A stretch of DNA of 64,000 bases from Thermomicrobium roseum DSM 5159 (GCF_000021685.1 NC_011959.1:1906200-1970199), one strand, 5' to 3'; positions 35,902 through 46,407 are shown, counted from the first letter of the stretch. Notes: generated by a model from the sequence alone, not told the origin. Numbers and translations: made by a program.

Positions 35902-38900
35902 ATGGCTGTCCGGCTGACTGAACGTCGTCGCCCTGCACCCGTGACCCAACTCGCCGACGATCCGCTCTGGTACAAGGACGCGATCATCTACGAACTGCAC
36001 GTCCGCGCCTTCTTCGACAGCAACGGTGATGGAATCGGCGATTTTCCTGGGCTCACGCAGAAACTCGACTATCTCGAAGATCTGGGAATCACGGCAGTCT
36101 GGTTGCTTCCCTTCTATCCGTCCCCGCTCCGCGACGATGGCTACGATATCGCGGACTATACCGACGTCCACCCGTCCTACGGAACCTTGCGCGACGTCAA
36201 GGAGTTCATCCGGGAGGCGCATCGGCGAGGCATCCGGGTCATCACCGAGCTGGTGCTGAACCACACCTCGGACCAGCACCCCTGGTTCCAGCGCGCGCGT
36301 CGTGCCGCGCCGGGTTCGGTCTGGCGTAACTTCTACGTCTGGAGCGATACGCCGGAGAAATACAAGGAAGCTCGCATCATCTTCAAGGATTTCGAAACCT
36401 CCAACTGGGCATGGGATCCGGTCGCCAAGGCCTATTACTGGCACCGCTTCTACGCGCATCAGCCGGACCTCAACTACGACAATCCGGCGGTCCGACGCGC
36501 GATCCTGCGCGTCGTCGATTTCTGGATGCGGCTCGGCGTGGACGGCATGCGGCTGGATGCTGTCCCCTATCTCTACGAGCGCGAGGGGACGAACTGCGAG
36601 AATCTACCGGAAACCCACCAGTTCCTGAAGGAACTCCGGCGCTACATCGACGAGCGTTACCCGAACCGGATGCTGCTGGCCGAGGCGAACCAGTGGCCGG
36701 AGGACGCCGTCGCCTACTTCGGCAACGGTGACGAGTGTCACATGGCCTTCCATTTCCCGCTCATGCCGCGCCTCTTCATGGCGATCCGCATGGAAGATCG
36801 CTTCCCGATCGTCGACATCCTCTCTCAGACACCGCCGATTCCGGAAACAGCGCAATGGGCGCTCTTCTTGCGCAACCACGACGAGCTGACGCTCGAGATG
36901 GTGACGGACGAAGAACGCGACTATATGTATCGCGTCTATGCTCGCGACCCGGTCGCACGCATCAATCTCGGGATCCGTCGCCGCTTGGCCCCTTTGCTCG
37001 GCAACAACCGGCGACGGATCGAGCTCATGAACGGCCTGCTTTTCTCGCTCCCCGGGACGCCGGTCATCTATTACGGTGACGAGATCGGCATGGGGGACAA
37101 CATCTACCTGGGCGACCGCAACGGTGTCCGTACCCCCATGCAGTGGAGCGCGGACCGCAATGCTGGTTTCTCCACCGCACCGCGCCAACGACTGTATCTC
37201 CCGGTGATCGTCGATGCCGAGTATCACTACGAAGCGGTCAACGTCGCGGCCCAGCAAGCGAACCCGCATTCGCTCCTTTGGTGGATGAAGCGCCTGATCG
37301 GGCTGCGCAAGCAGTTCAAGGCCTTCGGCCGCGGCTCCTTCGAGTTCATCCCCGTCGAGAACCGCAAGGTCCTGGCCTATGTTCGTCGGTACGAGCAGGA
37401 AACGATCCTGGTTGTCGCCAATCTCTCCCGCTTCGTCCAGTGGGCGGAATTGGACCTCTCCGCCTATCGGGGGCTGGTGCCGGTCGAGCTGTTCGGGCGC
37501 ATCGAATTTCCGTTGATCGGCGACGGACCGTATCGCGTCATGCTGGGCCCGCACAGCTTCTATTGGTTCAGTCTCGAGCGACCGCGAGCTGGCGAGGAAC
37601 CGGTGGAGATCACGACGAGCGAGCTTCCGCTCGTCCCGGTGCGCGAGAGCGAAGGGACCCTGGAACTGGGGAGCGGGCAGCGTGCGTTCGAGGAGATCCT
37701 GCCGCGTTACCTGCGCAAACGACGTTGGTTCGCTGGAAAGGCACGGCGGATCAAGCAGGTCCGCATCAGCGAGCAGGTCCCACTGGTGACCGGGGAGTCA
37801 CCAGCGACCCTGGTTCTGGTCACGGTCGAGTACACCGAGGGGGATCCGGAGCAGTACGTCTTGCCGCTGGCGCTCGCCCGCGGTGAACGAGCCAGTGAGA
37901 TCGTCGAGCGCACGCCCCATGCGGTCATCGCGCGAGCGTTGGTCGAAGGGAGCGAGGCCCTGCTCGTCGATGCCCTGGCGGAGCCGGCCTGCGTGCGGAG
38001 TCTGATCGAGCAGATCGGTCGTCGGCGCCGCTTCCGCGGCGAGCACGGCGTCATCGCGAGCCAGCCGACTGCCGCCTTCCGCCGCCTGGTTCGACCCGAT
38101 GCGCCACTCCCGGAGCCGGTACTCAGTCGCGCCGAGCAGAGCAATACAACTGTCATCTTTCCGGATCGTGTGCTCTTCAAGTTGTATCGGCGGGTCGAAC
38201 CGGGGCCGAATCCGGAGCTGGAGATGGAGCGCGTACTCAGCGAACGACTCGGCTTCCCACACGTGCCGCCGTTGGCCGGAAGCCTGGAGTACCAGCCAGC
38301 GCACGGTGAGCCGATGACGCTGGGGATCGTGCTCGGCTACGTGCCGAACGAAGGGGATGCCTGGCAGTACACGCTGGACGAACTGGCCGGTTTCCTCGAG
38401 CGGGCCCTGGCCTACAGCGAGGATCCTCCCTCGCTCCGGCTCGAGGTCGAGTCGCTCCTCGATCTGGCTGGCCAGACCCCACCGACGATGGTCTACGAGC
38501 TCATCGACACCTACGTGGAAGCCGTGCGCTTGCTCGGCCAGCGGACGGGGGAGCTGCACCGTGCACTGGCCAGCGTGACCGACGACCCGGCCTTCGCGCC
38601 GGAACCGTTCTCCATGCTCTACCAGCGCTCGCTCTATCAAGCGATGCGCAGCCACCTGCTGCAGACGCTCGCTTTGCTGCGCCAGCAGCTCGCGAGTCTC
38701 CCGGTTTCTACCCGCGAGCAAGCGGATGCGGTGCTCCAGCGCGAGCGCGAGATCGTGCAGGTCTACCAGAAGCTCCTCCAAAAGCTCTTGCCCGCGCAGC
38801 GGACCCGCTGTCACGGCGACTATCACCTCGGGCAGGTGCTCTATACCGGCCGGGACTTCGTCATCATCGATTTCGAGGGAGAGCCAGCGCGCCCGCTCAG

Positions 38901-39273
38901 CGAGCGGCGACTGAAGCGCTCGCCGTTGCTCGACGTGGCGGGGATGCTCCGCTCCTTCCACTATGCGGCCTCGGCAACGCTGCTCGAGCAGCAGCAACGT
39001 GGCTTGCTGTCCGATCTCGCTCGAGCGGAGGCCTGGCTGCGCTTCTGGTACGGCTGGGTCTCGGCGGTCTTCTTGCAAGGCTACCTGGAAGTGGTGGGCT
39101 CGACGGCACTCGTCCCGAGCGATTCCAAGGACCTGGGGACGCTGCTCGAGGCGTACCTCATGGACAAGGCGATCTACGAGATCCGCTACGAGCTCGGCCA
39201 TCGCCCCGACTGGCTGGCGATCCCGCTGGGCGGTGTCCTCGAGCTGCTGCGGGCGCGGGAGGGGAGCGCATGA
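35902..39273 (+). CDS. treS: Trehalose synthase - maltokinase fusion (TreS-Mak/Pep2)
   Basis: 1123 residues. Residues 1-570 are GH13 trehalose synthase, which interconverts trehalose and maltose: Asp219 in MRLDAVPYL is the nucleophile, Glu261 in LLAEANQW the acid/base and Asp327 in RNHDELTLE the third acid. Residues about 590-1123 are maltokinase: RYLRKRRWFAGKARRIK opens it, the catalytic region is CHGDYHLGQVLY and the metal Asp/Glu are in FVIIDFEGEPARPL. The fused enzyme converts trehalose to maltose to maltose-1-phosphate, the donor for the upstream GlgE. Fusion of both halves is common in actinobacteria and elsewhere. It overlaps malQ by 4 bases (ATGA). Confidence 0.95.
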   Translation: MAVRLTERRRPAPVTQLADDPLWYKDAIIYELHVRAFFDSNGDGIGDFPGLTQKLDYLEDLGITAVWLLPFYPSPLRDDGYDIADYTDVHPSYGTLRDVKEFIREAHRRGIRVITELVLNHTSDQHPWFQRARRAAPGSVWRNFYVWSDTPEKYKEARIIFKDFETSNWAWDPVAKAYYWHRFYAHQPDLNYDNPAVRRAILRVVDFWMRLGVDGMRLDAVPYLYEREGTNCENLPETHQFLKELRRYIDERYPNRMLLAEANQWPEDAVAYFGNGDECHMAFHFPLMPRLFMAIRMEDRFPIVDILSQTPPIPETAQWALFLRNHDELTLEMVTDEERDYMYRVYARDPVARINLGIRRRLAPLLGNNRRRIELMNGLLFSLPGTPVIYYGDEIGMGDNIYLGDRNGVRTPMQWSADRNAGFSTAPRQRLYLPVIVDAEYHYEAVNVAAQQANPHSLLWWMKRLIGLRKQFKAFGRGSFEFIPVENRKVLAYVRRYEQETILVVANLSRFVQWAELDLSAYRGLVPVELFGRIEFPLIGDGPYRVMLGPHSFYWFSLERPRAGEEPVEITTSELPLVPVRESEGTLELGSGQRAFEEILPRYLRKRRWFAGKARRIKQVRISEQVPLVTGESPATLVLVTVEYTEGDPEQYVLPLALARGERASEIVERTPHAVIARALVEGSEALLVDALAEPACVRSLIEQIGRRRRFRGEHGVIASQPTAAFRRLVRPDAPLPEPVLSRAEQSNTTVIFPDRVLFKLYRRVEPGPNPELEMERVLSERLGFPHVPPLAGSLEYQPAHGEPMTLGIVLGYVPNEGDAWQYTLDELAGFLERALAYSEDPPSLRLEVESLLDLAGQTPPTMVYELIDTYVEAVRLLGQRTGELHRALASVTDDPAFAPEPFSMLYQRSLYQAMRSHLLQTLALLRQQLASLPVSTREQADAVLQREREIVQVYQKLLQKLLPAQRTRCHGDYHLGQVLYTGRDFVIIDFEGEPARPLSERRLKRSPLLDVAGMLRSFHYAASATLLEQQQRGLLSDLARAEAWLRFWYGWVSAVFLQGYLEVVGSTALVPSDSKDLGTLLEAYLMDKAIYEIRYELGHRPDWLAIPLGGVLELLRAREGSA

Positions 39274-41264
39274 CGACGCGCCAGGCCTTGCGCCAGCTGG
39301 CGCGCGAGGCGGGTATCCAGTTGGCGTATCGCGATCTCGCTGGACAGCGTCAGGTGGCGAGCGATGCGGCCCTGCTCGCTGTTCTGCGCGCGCTCGGTTT
39401 TCCCATCGGCACGCCGGAGGAGGCACCAGCCTTGCTCGCGGAGTGGCGGCAGGCACGGCTGGCTCGTCGGTGCGAGCCGGTCCAGGTGTGGCGAGCCGAC
39501 CGCGGTACGCCGCGGCTCCAGCTCGTGCTTCCCGCGTTCCAGGAAGGGCGTTTCGAACTCGTCGTCCAGCGCGAGGATGGAGCGGTGCTGGAACTGCTAC
39601 CAGCTGAGCGACGCTGGTCGCAGCACCAGGTCGGGCAGTCCGGCATCCCCGAGCTGCCTGGATATCGGGTGGAACTCGCCCTGCCGTACGAATTCCCTCT
39701 CGGCTACCATGAGATGGTGATTCGTTGTCCGGATGGCCAGGAGGCGCGGACGCTGCTCATCGTCCGTCCACCGACGGTGGCGCTGCCTCGCGCGGTCGGA
39801 ATCGAACGGACCTGGGGAAACTTTCTGCCGCTCTATGCGCTCTGGCGCGACGAGCCGGGTGACGGCGCGACCTACACGAGACTCGACGAACTCGTCGCCT
39901 GGACGCGCGAACGCGGTGGGGAATTCGTCGGAACGCTCCCGCTGCTCCCGACCTTCCTGGGCGAGCACCCTTACGACCCGAGTCCCTATGCACCGGTCAG
40001 TCGGCTCTTCTGGAGCGAGTTCTTCGTCGATCCAGGCTGGTCTCCTTTTCCCGAGCTGGTGAGGGCGAGCCCGTTGGTCGTGTCTCCGGATGAGCAGGGG
40101 AATCGGTTCGTCGATTACCGGGCGACCTGGCGGGAGCGCTTCCAGATGCTGGCCGTACTGGCGCGGGAGGTCGCTCGGCACGAGCGGGCGCGGAGCGAGG
40201 TGGAAGCATGGCTGGCCCAGCGGCCGCTGGTATCGGACTACGCCAGATTCCGCGCGGCGGTTGACCAGGGTGAGCACCTGCCCCCACCTCGCCAGTACCG
40301 CGAGCAGGACCAGGGTCTGGATGAGGCCGCGTGGATCTATGTGGTCGCCCAGTGGCTGGCGAACCAGCAGCTGGCTGCCGTGGGGAAGGAGAGACTCTAC
40401 CTCGATCTCCCGCTCGGCGTGCACCCGGAAGGGTTCGATGTGTGGTATTGGCCGGAACTCTTCGCTCAGGGGGCCAGCGCTGGTGCTCCGCCCGATCCCT
40501 TCTTCGCTGGGGGGCAAGTGTGGGGATTCCCGCCGCCGCATCCGGAGCGGATGCGGGAGGACGGCTATCGCTACCTGCGAGCGGTGCTGGCACATCACCT
40601 GCGGGCAGCGCGCCTGCTTCGGATCGATCACGTGATGGGTTTCCATCGACTCTACTGGGTGCCGGCCGGAGCGAGCGGGCGCGAAGGGGTCTACGTCCGG
40701 TATCCGGCCGAGGAGTTCTACGCCATACTGGCGATCGAAAGCCAGCGTGCCGGTTGTGCCGTCGTCGGGGAAGATTTGGGCACGGTGCCGCGGGCGGTTC
40801 GCCAGGCGATGCGGCGCAATGGCTTGCTCCGCATGTACGTGCTGCCGTTCGAGCGCCGGGACGGTCAGTTCACCGAGCCGGCGCCCGACGTCGTGGCGAG
40901 TCTGGTAACTCATGATCTGCCACCGTTCGTCGCCATCTGGGATGAGTGGGGGCCGGGTATTCAGGAAGCGGTGCTCGGCTGGCTGGCCGAGCGTGGTTCG
41001 CTACCCGAGTCGGAACGCGATCGCCGAGCAGCGGTTTTGCTCGGCGTGCTCCACTTTCTGGCGGAGAGCCCGGCGGCGGTCGTGGTGGTCAACGTGGAAG
41101 ACCTCTGGTTCGAGCGGGAGCCGCAGAACCGCCCCGGAACGGGGCTGGAAATGCCGAACTGGCGGCGCCTGGCCCGCGTCGGCTTGGCGAGCTTCACTCG
41201 TGATCCGTTCGTCACGCGTGCGCTCGCCATCGTCGAGACGGCACGGAAGGGAGGAGGGGGATGA
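39270..41264 (+). CDS. malQ: 4-alpha-glucanotransferase MalQ (GH77)
   Basis: 664 residues. The N-terminal 150 residues form a beta-rich domain as in larger bacterial amylomaltases. GH77 core: TYTRLDELVAWTRERGGEF, PYAPVSRLFWSEFF, YLDLPLGVHPEGFDVW (substrate loop), the nucleophile Asp in LLRIDHVMGFHRLYW (residue 453) and acid/base Glu in AVVGEDLGTVP (residue 501). The late LVTHDLPPF motif provides the third acid. MalQ moves maltosyl or longer glucan segments between chains, linking maltose with the linear glucan pool made by GlgE. ATG is formed in the treS stop (ATGA), and its own stop overlaps glgB in the same way. Confidence 0.93.
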   Translation: MTTRQALRQLAREAGIQLAYRDLAGQRQVASDAALLAVLRALGFPIGTPEEAPALLAEWRQARLARRCEPVQVWRADRGTPRLQLVLPAFQEGRFELVVQREDGAVLELLPAERRWSQHQVGQSGIPELPGYRVELALPYEFPLGYHEMVIRCPDGQEARTLLIVRPPTVALPRAVGIERTWGNFLPLYALWRDEPGDGATYTRLDELVAWTRERGGEFVGTLPLLPTFLGEHPYDPSPYAPVSRLFWSEFFVDPGWSPFPELVRASPLVVSPDEQGNRFVDYRATWRERFQMLAVLAREVARHERARSEVEAWLAQRPLVSDYARFRAAVDQGEHLPPPRQYREQDQGLDEAAWIYVVAQWLANQQLAAVGKERLYLDLPLGVHPEGFDVWYWPELFAQGASAGAPPDPFFAGGQVWGFPPPHPERMREDGYRYLRAVLAHHLRAARLLRIDHVMGFHRLYWVPAGASGREGVYVRYPAEEFYAILAIESQRAGCAVVGEDLGTVPRAVRQAMRRNGLLRMYVLPFERRDGQFTEPAPDVVASLVTHDLPPFVAIWDEWGPGIQEAVLGWLAERGSLPESERDRRAAVLLGVLHFLAESPAAVVVVNVEDLWFEREPQNRPGTGLEMPNWRRLARVGLASFTRDPFVTRALAIVETARKGGGG

Positions 41265-43204
41265 CTGGTCGGCCAGTAGGCCCGGCGTGCCATGATCGCT
41301 CGCTGCTGACGGAGCACGATGTCTACTTGTTCAGCGAAGGGACATGGCTCCGTGCCTACGAGAAAATGGGCGCTCATCCCTGCGTGCTGGATGGCGAGGA
41401 AGGAGTCTACTTCGCGGTCTGGGCACCGAATGCCGAGCGCGTCTCCGTGGTGGGCGACTTCAACGATTGGACGCCGGGCAAGCATCCGCTCTGTCCTCGG
41501 GGCTCTTCCGGTATCTGGGAGGGGTTCATCCCAGGACTCGGCCCGGGAGCCCGCTACAAGTATCACCTCGTTTCTCGCTATCATGGCTACCAAGTTTTCA
41601 AGGCGGATCCTTACGGTTTCCGACATGAATGTCCACCCGGTACTGCCTCGATCGTCTGGGATCTCACCTACGAGTGGCAGGACGGCGACTGGATGCGACG
41701 GCGCGGGCGAGCCAATGCCCTGGATGCGCCGATGCAGATCTACGAGGTGCACCTCGGGTCCTGGATGCGGGTCCCGGAAGAAGGGAACCGCTGGCTGACA
41801 TACCGGGAAATCGCTCCCAAGCTCGCGGAGCACGTGCAGCGCATGGGCTTCACGCATGTCGAGTTCTTGCCGGTCATGGAGCATCCCTTCTACGGTTCTT
41901 GGGGTTACCAGATCACCGGTTACTTCGCACCGACTGCGCGCTACGGCACACCTCAGGATTTCATGGCGCTCGTCGATGCGCTGCACCAGCAGGGAATCGG
42001 GGTGATCCTGGACTGGGTCCCCTCCCACTTTCCCACTGACGAGCACGGGCTCGTCTTCTTCGACGGGACCCACCTCTACGAGCACGCTGACCCGCGCAAG
42101 GGATTCCATCCGGACTGGCACACCGCGATCTTCAACTACGGGCGCAACGAAGTACGCACGTTCCTCTTGTCCAGCGCGATGTTTTGGCTGGACCGCTACC
42201 ACGCTGACGGGCTGCGCGTCGATGCGGTGGCCTCCATGCTCTATCTCGATTACTCGCGCGGCCCGGGGGAGTGGATTCCCAACGAGTACGGTGGGCGCGA
42301 GAACCTGGAAGCGATCGCCTTCCTGCGCCGCCTGAACGAGGAGATTTACCGGTACTATCCAGATGTCCAGACGATCGCCGAGGAATCGACTGCCTGGCCG
42401 ATGGTCTCCCGGCCGACCTATCTCGGTGGGCTGGGCTTCGGGCTGAAATGGGACATGGGATGGATGCACGATACGTTGCTCTACTTCAGCCGCGACCCGA
42501 TCTATCGAAAATACCACCATCACGAACTCACGTTCCGTATGCTCTATGCCTTTACGGAGAACTTCGTGCTTCCCCTCTCGCACGACGAGGTGGTGCACGG
42601 GAAGGGCTCACTCATCGCCAAGATGCCCGGTGACGATTGGCAGAAATTCGCCAACCTGCGACTGCTTTACGGCTACCAGTACACCCAGCCTGGCAAGAAG
42701 CTCCTGTTCATGGGAGCGGAGTTGGCCCAGTGGCGGGAGTGGGATCACGAGACGAGTCTCGACTGGCATCTCCTGGAGTACGCGCCTCATCGTGGGGTCC
42801 AACGGTGGCTGGCTGATCTGAACCGACTCGCGTGCCGCGAACCCGCGCTCCACGAGCGCGATGTGTGGCCTGACGGATTCGAGTGGATCGACTGTAACGA
42901 TGCCGAAAACAGCGTTCTCGTTTACTTGCGGAAGAGCTGTGACCCAGCGGACACCCTGCTGATCGTCTGCAATTTCACCCCCGTGCCGCGACAGAACTAC
43001 CGTGTCGGTGCTCCGGCTCCCGGATTCTGGCGCGAGTTGCTCAACAGCGATGCCCGCGAGTACGGGGGGAGTGGCTGGGGCAATCTGGGTGGTGTGGAGA
43101 CTGTGCCGGTTCCCTGGCATGGCCGACCGTACTCGCTCGTCCTCACCCTGCCGCCGCTCGCGATCCTGATCTTCAAGCGTGCGACCGAGGGGAGCGTCCG
43201 GTGA
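41261..43204 (+). CDS. glgB: 1,4-alpha-glucan branching enzyme GlgB
   Basis: 647 residues. CBM48 domain near the N-terminus (YFAVWAPNAERVSVVGDFND), then the GH13_9 barrel: MQIYEVHLGSWMR, GYQITGYFAPTARYG, LDWVPSHFPTDEHGL, nucleophile Asp321 in LRVDAVASMLYLDYSR, acid/base Glu374 in TIAEESTAWP and LSHDEVVHGKGSL. The nucleophile to acid/base spacing of 53 residues equals that in well-studied branching enzymes. It introduces alpha-1,6 branches into the GlgE product. The N1 domain of long GlgB forms is missing, as in many bacteria. It overlaps malQ (ATGA) and the GH57 gene (GTGA), both by 4 bases. Confidence 0.96.
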   Translation: MTGRPVGPACHDRSLLTEHDVYLFSEGTWLRAYEKMGAHPCVLDGEEGVYFAVWAPNAERVSVVGDFNDWTPGKHPLCPRGSSGIWEGFIPGLGPGARYKYHLVSRYHGYQVFKADPYGFRHECPPGTASIVWDLTYEWQDGDWMRRRGRANALDAPMQIYEVHLGSWMRVPEEGNRWLTYREIAPKLAEHVQRMGFTHVEFLPVMEHPFYGSWGYQITGYFAPTARYGTPQDFMALVDALHQQGIGVILDWVPSHFPTDEHGLVFFDGTHLYEHADPRKGFHPDWHTAIFNYGRNEVRTFLLSSAMFWLDRYHADGLRVDAVASMLYLDYSRGPGEWIPNEYGGRENLEAIAFLRRLNEEIYRYYPDVQTIAEESTAWPMVSRPTYLGGLGFGLKWDMGWMHDTLLYFSRDPIYRKYHHHELTFRMLYAFTENFVLPLSHDEVVHGKGSLIAKMPGDDWQKFANLRLLYGYQYTQPGKKLLFMGAELAQWREWDHETSLDWHLLEYAPHRGVQRWLADLNRLACREPALHERDVWPDGFEWIDCNDAENSVLVYLRKSCDPADTLLIVCNFTPVPRQNYRVGAPAPGFWRELLNSDAREYGGSGWGNLGGVETVPVPWHGRPYSLVLTLPPLAILIFKRATEGSVR

Positions 43205-45645
43205 GGTACGTCTGCATTCATGGCCACTTCTATCAACCACCCCGGGAAAATCCCTGGCTGGAGGTGGTCGAACTCGAGGACAGCGCGTATCCGTATCACG
43301 ATTGGAACGAGCGGATCACTGCCGAGTGTTATGGCCCCAACGCGTGGTCGCGGATCCTCGATGCGCGTGGCCGGATCACGCGCATCGTCAACAACTATGC
43401 CTGGATCAGTTTCGACTTCGGCCCGACGCTCCTCTGGTGGCTCGAGCAGGCGGCTCCCGAGGTCTACCAGGCGATTTTGGAGGCAGACCGACAGGGGCGC
43501 CAGCGGTTCGGTGGGCATGGCCCAGCCATCGCGCACCCCTATCATCACGTCATCTTGCCCCTGGCGAACGAGCGCGATCGGCGCACTGAGCTGCTCTGGG
43601 GTATCCGAGACTTCACGTACCGTTTCGGGCGACGTCCGGAAGGGATCTGGTTGCCCGAAACGGCGGTCGACCTCGCGACCCTGGAAGTCGTCGCGGAGTT
43701 AGGCATCACGTTCACCATCCTGGCACCGCACCAGGCGGCTGCAGTGCGACCGCCCGGGTTCTCCGGCTGGCAAGACGTGTCCGGCGGGCGTGTGGAAACG
43801 ACACGACCCTACCGCGTGACGCTCCCGTCTGGCCGTGAGTTGGTCGTCTTTTTCTATGACGGTGCGATCGCTCGCGATGTCGCCTTCGGTGACCTGCTCC
43901 AGGACGGGCGGCGGCTGGCGGCCCGCTTGTTGGCAGCAGCGAGCGATACGGTCGATCGCCTCGCGCATATCGCGACCGATGGCGAAACCTATGGTCACCA
44001 TCACCGGTTCGGTGACATGGCGCTGGCGGCGGCGATCGCGGCGCTGCGGGCCGAGCGCGATGCGCGAGTCGTGACGTACGGTGCCTATCTGGCCGCGCAC
44101 CCGGCGACGTGGGAAGCGCAGATCGTCGAGGAGACCTCGTGGAGCTGTGCCCACGGGATCGAGCGCTGGCGCAGCAACTGTGGCTGCCAGACCGGTGCTC
44201 ATCCCGGCTGGACGCAGGAATGGCGCGCGCCGCTGCGGGCTGCGCTCGATTGGCTGCGCGATACCATCGCGCCGCTGTACGAACGGCACCTGGGGGCGCT
44301 GCTCCGCGATCCCTGGGCTGCCCGCGACGATTACATCGAAGTCGTGCTCGACCGCTCCCCGGACAACGTCCGGCGCTTCTTGGAGCGCTGGCAGGTGCGC
44401 GCGCTCCAGCCGGAAGAACAGGTTCGCGTTCTGGAAGCTTTGGAACTCCAGCGGCACGCGCTCCGCATGTACAGCAGCGATGCCTGGTTTTTCGACGAAC
44501 TGTCCGGCTTGGAGACAGTCCAAGCCTTGCAGTCGGCAGCGCGCGCTCTTCAGATCGCCGAGGAACTCTTTCAGGTTCCGCTCGAGCAGGAATTCGTCGA
44601 GCGGCTGGCACAGGCTCCCAGCAATCTCCCGCAATACCAGAATGGCCGCGGTGTCTGGGAGCGACTGGTGCGTCCAGCCCGAGTCGAGCTGGCCAACGTG
44701 GCAGCGCACTATGCCTTGAGCGCGCTCTTCGAGGAGTATCCGGAGCGAGCTGCCATCGGCTGCTATGAGGTAGAGCGCCTGGAGGGAACCGCTCAACGCG
44801 CGGGGCGAGCGCATCTCTACGTGGCGCGAGTCCGCGTCCGCTCCAGCTTGACGGGGCGGCAGCAGGCCTTCGTGACAGCAGCGCTGCACCTCGGTGAGCA
44901 CAACCTGGTCGGTGGGGTCGAACCGGATGGTACGCCGGAACGCTACCGACAGGTCCTCGCTGCGGTGAACGAACCGTTCGCTCGCGCTGATCTGGCAGAG
45001 ACGGTTCGGGCACTCGATCGCGCCTTCGGCCGCGCCGAGTACTCGCTCCGGTCCTTGTTCAAGGACGAGCAACGCAAGCTGGTCGACACCATCTTGACCG
45101 CGACGCTCGCCGAGGCCGAAGAGCTCTATCGGCACTTGTACGAGGACAGCCAGCCGCTGATGCGGTTCCTCAGCGAACTCGGCGTTCCCATCCCCCGCGC
45201 TTTCCTGACTGCTGCCGAGGTGACGGTCAACGCCGATCTCCGGCATACGCTGGCCGAACCGCGACCGTCGATCGAGCGGCTCGAGCAGTTATTCCGAGAA
45301 GCTGAAACCTGGCAGCTCGATCTCGATCACCCGGGGCTGGCCTATGCCGTCCAGGAGGCGATGGAGACGCTGGCGACCGAGTGGCGCGCGAACCCCCAGG
45401 ACGTCGCTCTCATGGAGACACTCGCTGGCCTGGCTCGCGTGGCGGCGCATATCCGGGAGCCGATCAACACCTGGCGCGTCCAGAATATCGCGTACGAGCT
45501 ACTGCTCCGGGAGTTCCCGGGACAACGCGTCCGAGCCGAAACAGGCGACGCGGTTGCCCAGAACTGGTTGACCTGGTTCCGAGCGCTGTGCGACGTTCTC
45601 TGGATCGCGGTGGACGGCGGCGAGAGCGGGATCAGCGCAGCCTGA
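43201..45645 (+). CDS. GH57-family glycosidase with DUF3536 C-terminal domain
   Basis: 814 residues from GTG 43201, which overlaps the glgB stop. The GH57 barrel starts YVCIHGHFYQPPRENPW; the nucleophile Glu is in GIWLPETAVDLATL. The second acid is Asp in IATDGETYGHHH. CQTGAHPGWTQEWRAPLRAAL marks the DUF3536 part, which is mostly helical and continues to the end. GH57 members are amylopullulanases, branching enzymes or alpha-amylases; the DUF3536 group has no firm assigned activity that I know of. Its place as the fifth gene of the glucan operon suggests work on the GlgE-made alpha-glucan, for example debranching or chain trimming. It converges with gatD and overlaps it by 14 bases. Confidence 0.9.
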   Translation: MRYVCIHGHFYQPPRENPWLEVVELEDSAYPYHDWNERITAECYGPNAWSRILDARGRITRIVNNYAWISFDFGPTLLWWLEQAAPEVYQAILEADRQGRQRFGGHGPAIAHPYHHVILPLANERDRRTELLWGIRDFTYRFGRRPEGIWLPETAVDLATLEVVAELGITFTILAPHQAAAVRPPGFSGWQDVSGGRVETTRPYRVTLPSGRELVVFFYDGAIARDVAFGDLLQDGRRLAARLLAAASDTVDRLAHIATDGETYGHHHRFGDMALAAAIAALRAERDARVVTYGAYLAAHPATWEAQIVEETSWSCAHGIERWRSNCGCQTGAHPGWTQEWRAPLRAALDWLRDTIAPLYERHLGALLRDPWAARDDYIEVVLDRSPDNVRRFLERWQVRALQPEEQVRVLEALELQRHALRMYSSDAWFFDELSGLETVQALQSAARALQIAEELFQVPLEQEFVERLAQAPSNLPQYQNGRGVWERLVRPARVELANVAAHYALSALFEEYPERAAIGCYEVERLEGTAQRAGRAHLYVARVRVRSSLTGRQQAFVTAALHLGEHNLVGGVEPDGTPERYRQVLAAVNEPFARADLAETVRALDRAFGRAEYSLRSLFKDEQRKLVDTILTATLAEAEELYRHLYEDSQPLMRFLSELGVPIPRAFLTAAEVTVNADLRHTLAEPRPSIERLEQLFREAETWQLDLDHPGLAYAVQEAMETLATEWRANPQDVALMETLAGLARVAAHIREPINTWRVQNIAYELLLREFPGQRVRAETGDAVAQNWLTWFRALCDVLWIAVDGGESGISAA

Positions 45646-46396
45646 GGAGACGATGCCAGGCGAAACGACGGCGCTGGTCTTCGGCGCGGCGAACGGCCTC
45701 CGCATGGGCGCGATCGGCGAGGGTGTCGTCGAGCGGCGGGAGTTCACCCGACCAGCCGTGCAGTTCGAGGGCACGCGCGATCAGGTAATCGGCGAGACGA
45801 GGGTTCTTGGGGAGCAGCGGGCCGTGGAGATACGTGCCGATCGCGTGCCGATAGCGACAACCCTCGCTTCCGTCTCGCCCGTTGTTTCCCCAGCCGATGC
45901 GGACGCGGCCGAGCGGGCGAGCGCTAAGCCCGAGGAACGTTTGCCCGCTGTGGTTCTCGAAGCCGACCAGTTCGCCGAACTCGTCCGAGTCCACGACGAT
46001 GTTCCCGATCATGCGCCGCGACCCGGCGATCGTCCAGGCATCGAAGAGACCGAGACCTGGGAGTTCGGGGCCACCATGCGGCCGATAGAAGTGTCCGAGG
46101 AGTTGGTAGCCGCCGCAGACGGCCAGGAGCGGAACTCCGCGTTCGATCTCCGCCCGCAGCGTTTCGCCTTTGGGCCCGGCGAGGTCGCGCGCGGCGGCGA
46201 TCTGTTCGCGGTCTTGGCCTCCGCCCCAGAAGAAAAGATCGCAGCGACCCGGCTCGAGCGGATCGCCCACACCGATCTCCAGCACGTCGACCGCGATGCC
46301 GCGCCGACGGCAGCGTTCCACGAGCGTGACGATGTTCCCGCGATCACCGTAGATGTTCATGGTCCGTGCGTAGAGCCAGCCGATCGTCAGGTGCAT
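45632..46396 (-). CDS. gatD: Lipid II isoglutaminyl synthase, glutamine amidotransferase subunit GatD
   Basis: 254 residues from ATG 46396 (GAGGGAG upstream). Class I glutamine amidotransferase of the CobB/CobQ type: LTIGWLYARTMNIYGDRGN at the N-terminus, FFWGGGQDREQ, the nucleophile Cys in LLAVCGGYQLLG and the late His in RYRHAIGTYLHGPLLPKNP. It hydrolyses glutamine and passes ammonia to MurT, which amidates the D-Glu of lipid II. GatD and MurT always work as a pair, and murT is 11 bases upstream. The 3' end overlaps the convergent GH57 gene by 14 bases. Confidence 0.93.
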   Translation of the reverse strand: MHLTIGWLYARTMNIYGDRGNIVTLVERCRRRGIAVDVLEIGVGDPLEPGRCDLFFWGGGQDREQIAAARDLAGPKGETLRAEIERGVPLLAVCGGYQLLGHFYRPHGGPELPGLGLFDAWTIAGSRRMIGNIVVDSDEFGELVGFENHSGQTFLGLSARPLGRVRIGWGNNGRDGSEGCRYRHAIGTYLHGPLLPKNPRLADYLIARALELHGWSGELPPLDDTLADRAHAEAVRRAEDQRRRFAWHRLLRLR

Positions 46397-46407
46397 CGGT
46401 CGCTCCC

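Noticed and set aside
37798..39456. 552-codon minus-strand frame
   Set aside because: Antisense to the maltokinase half of the TreS-Mak fusion; no motif of its own.
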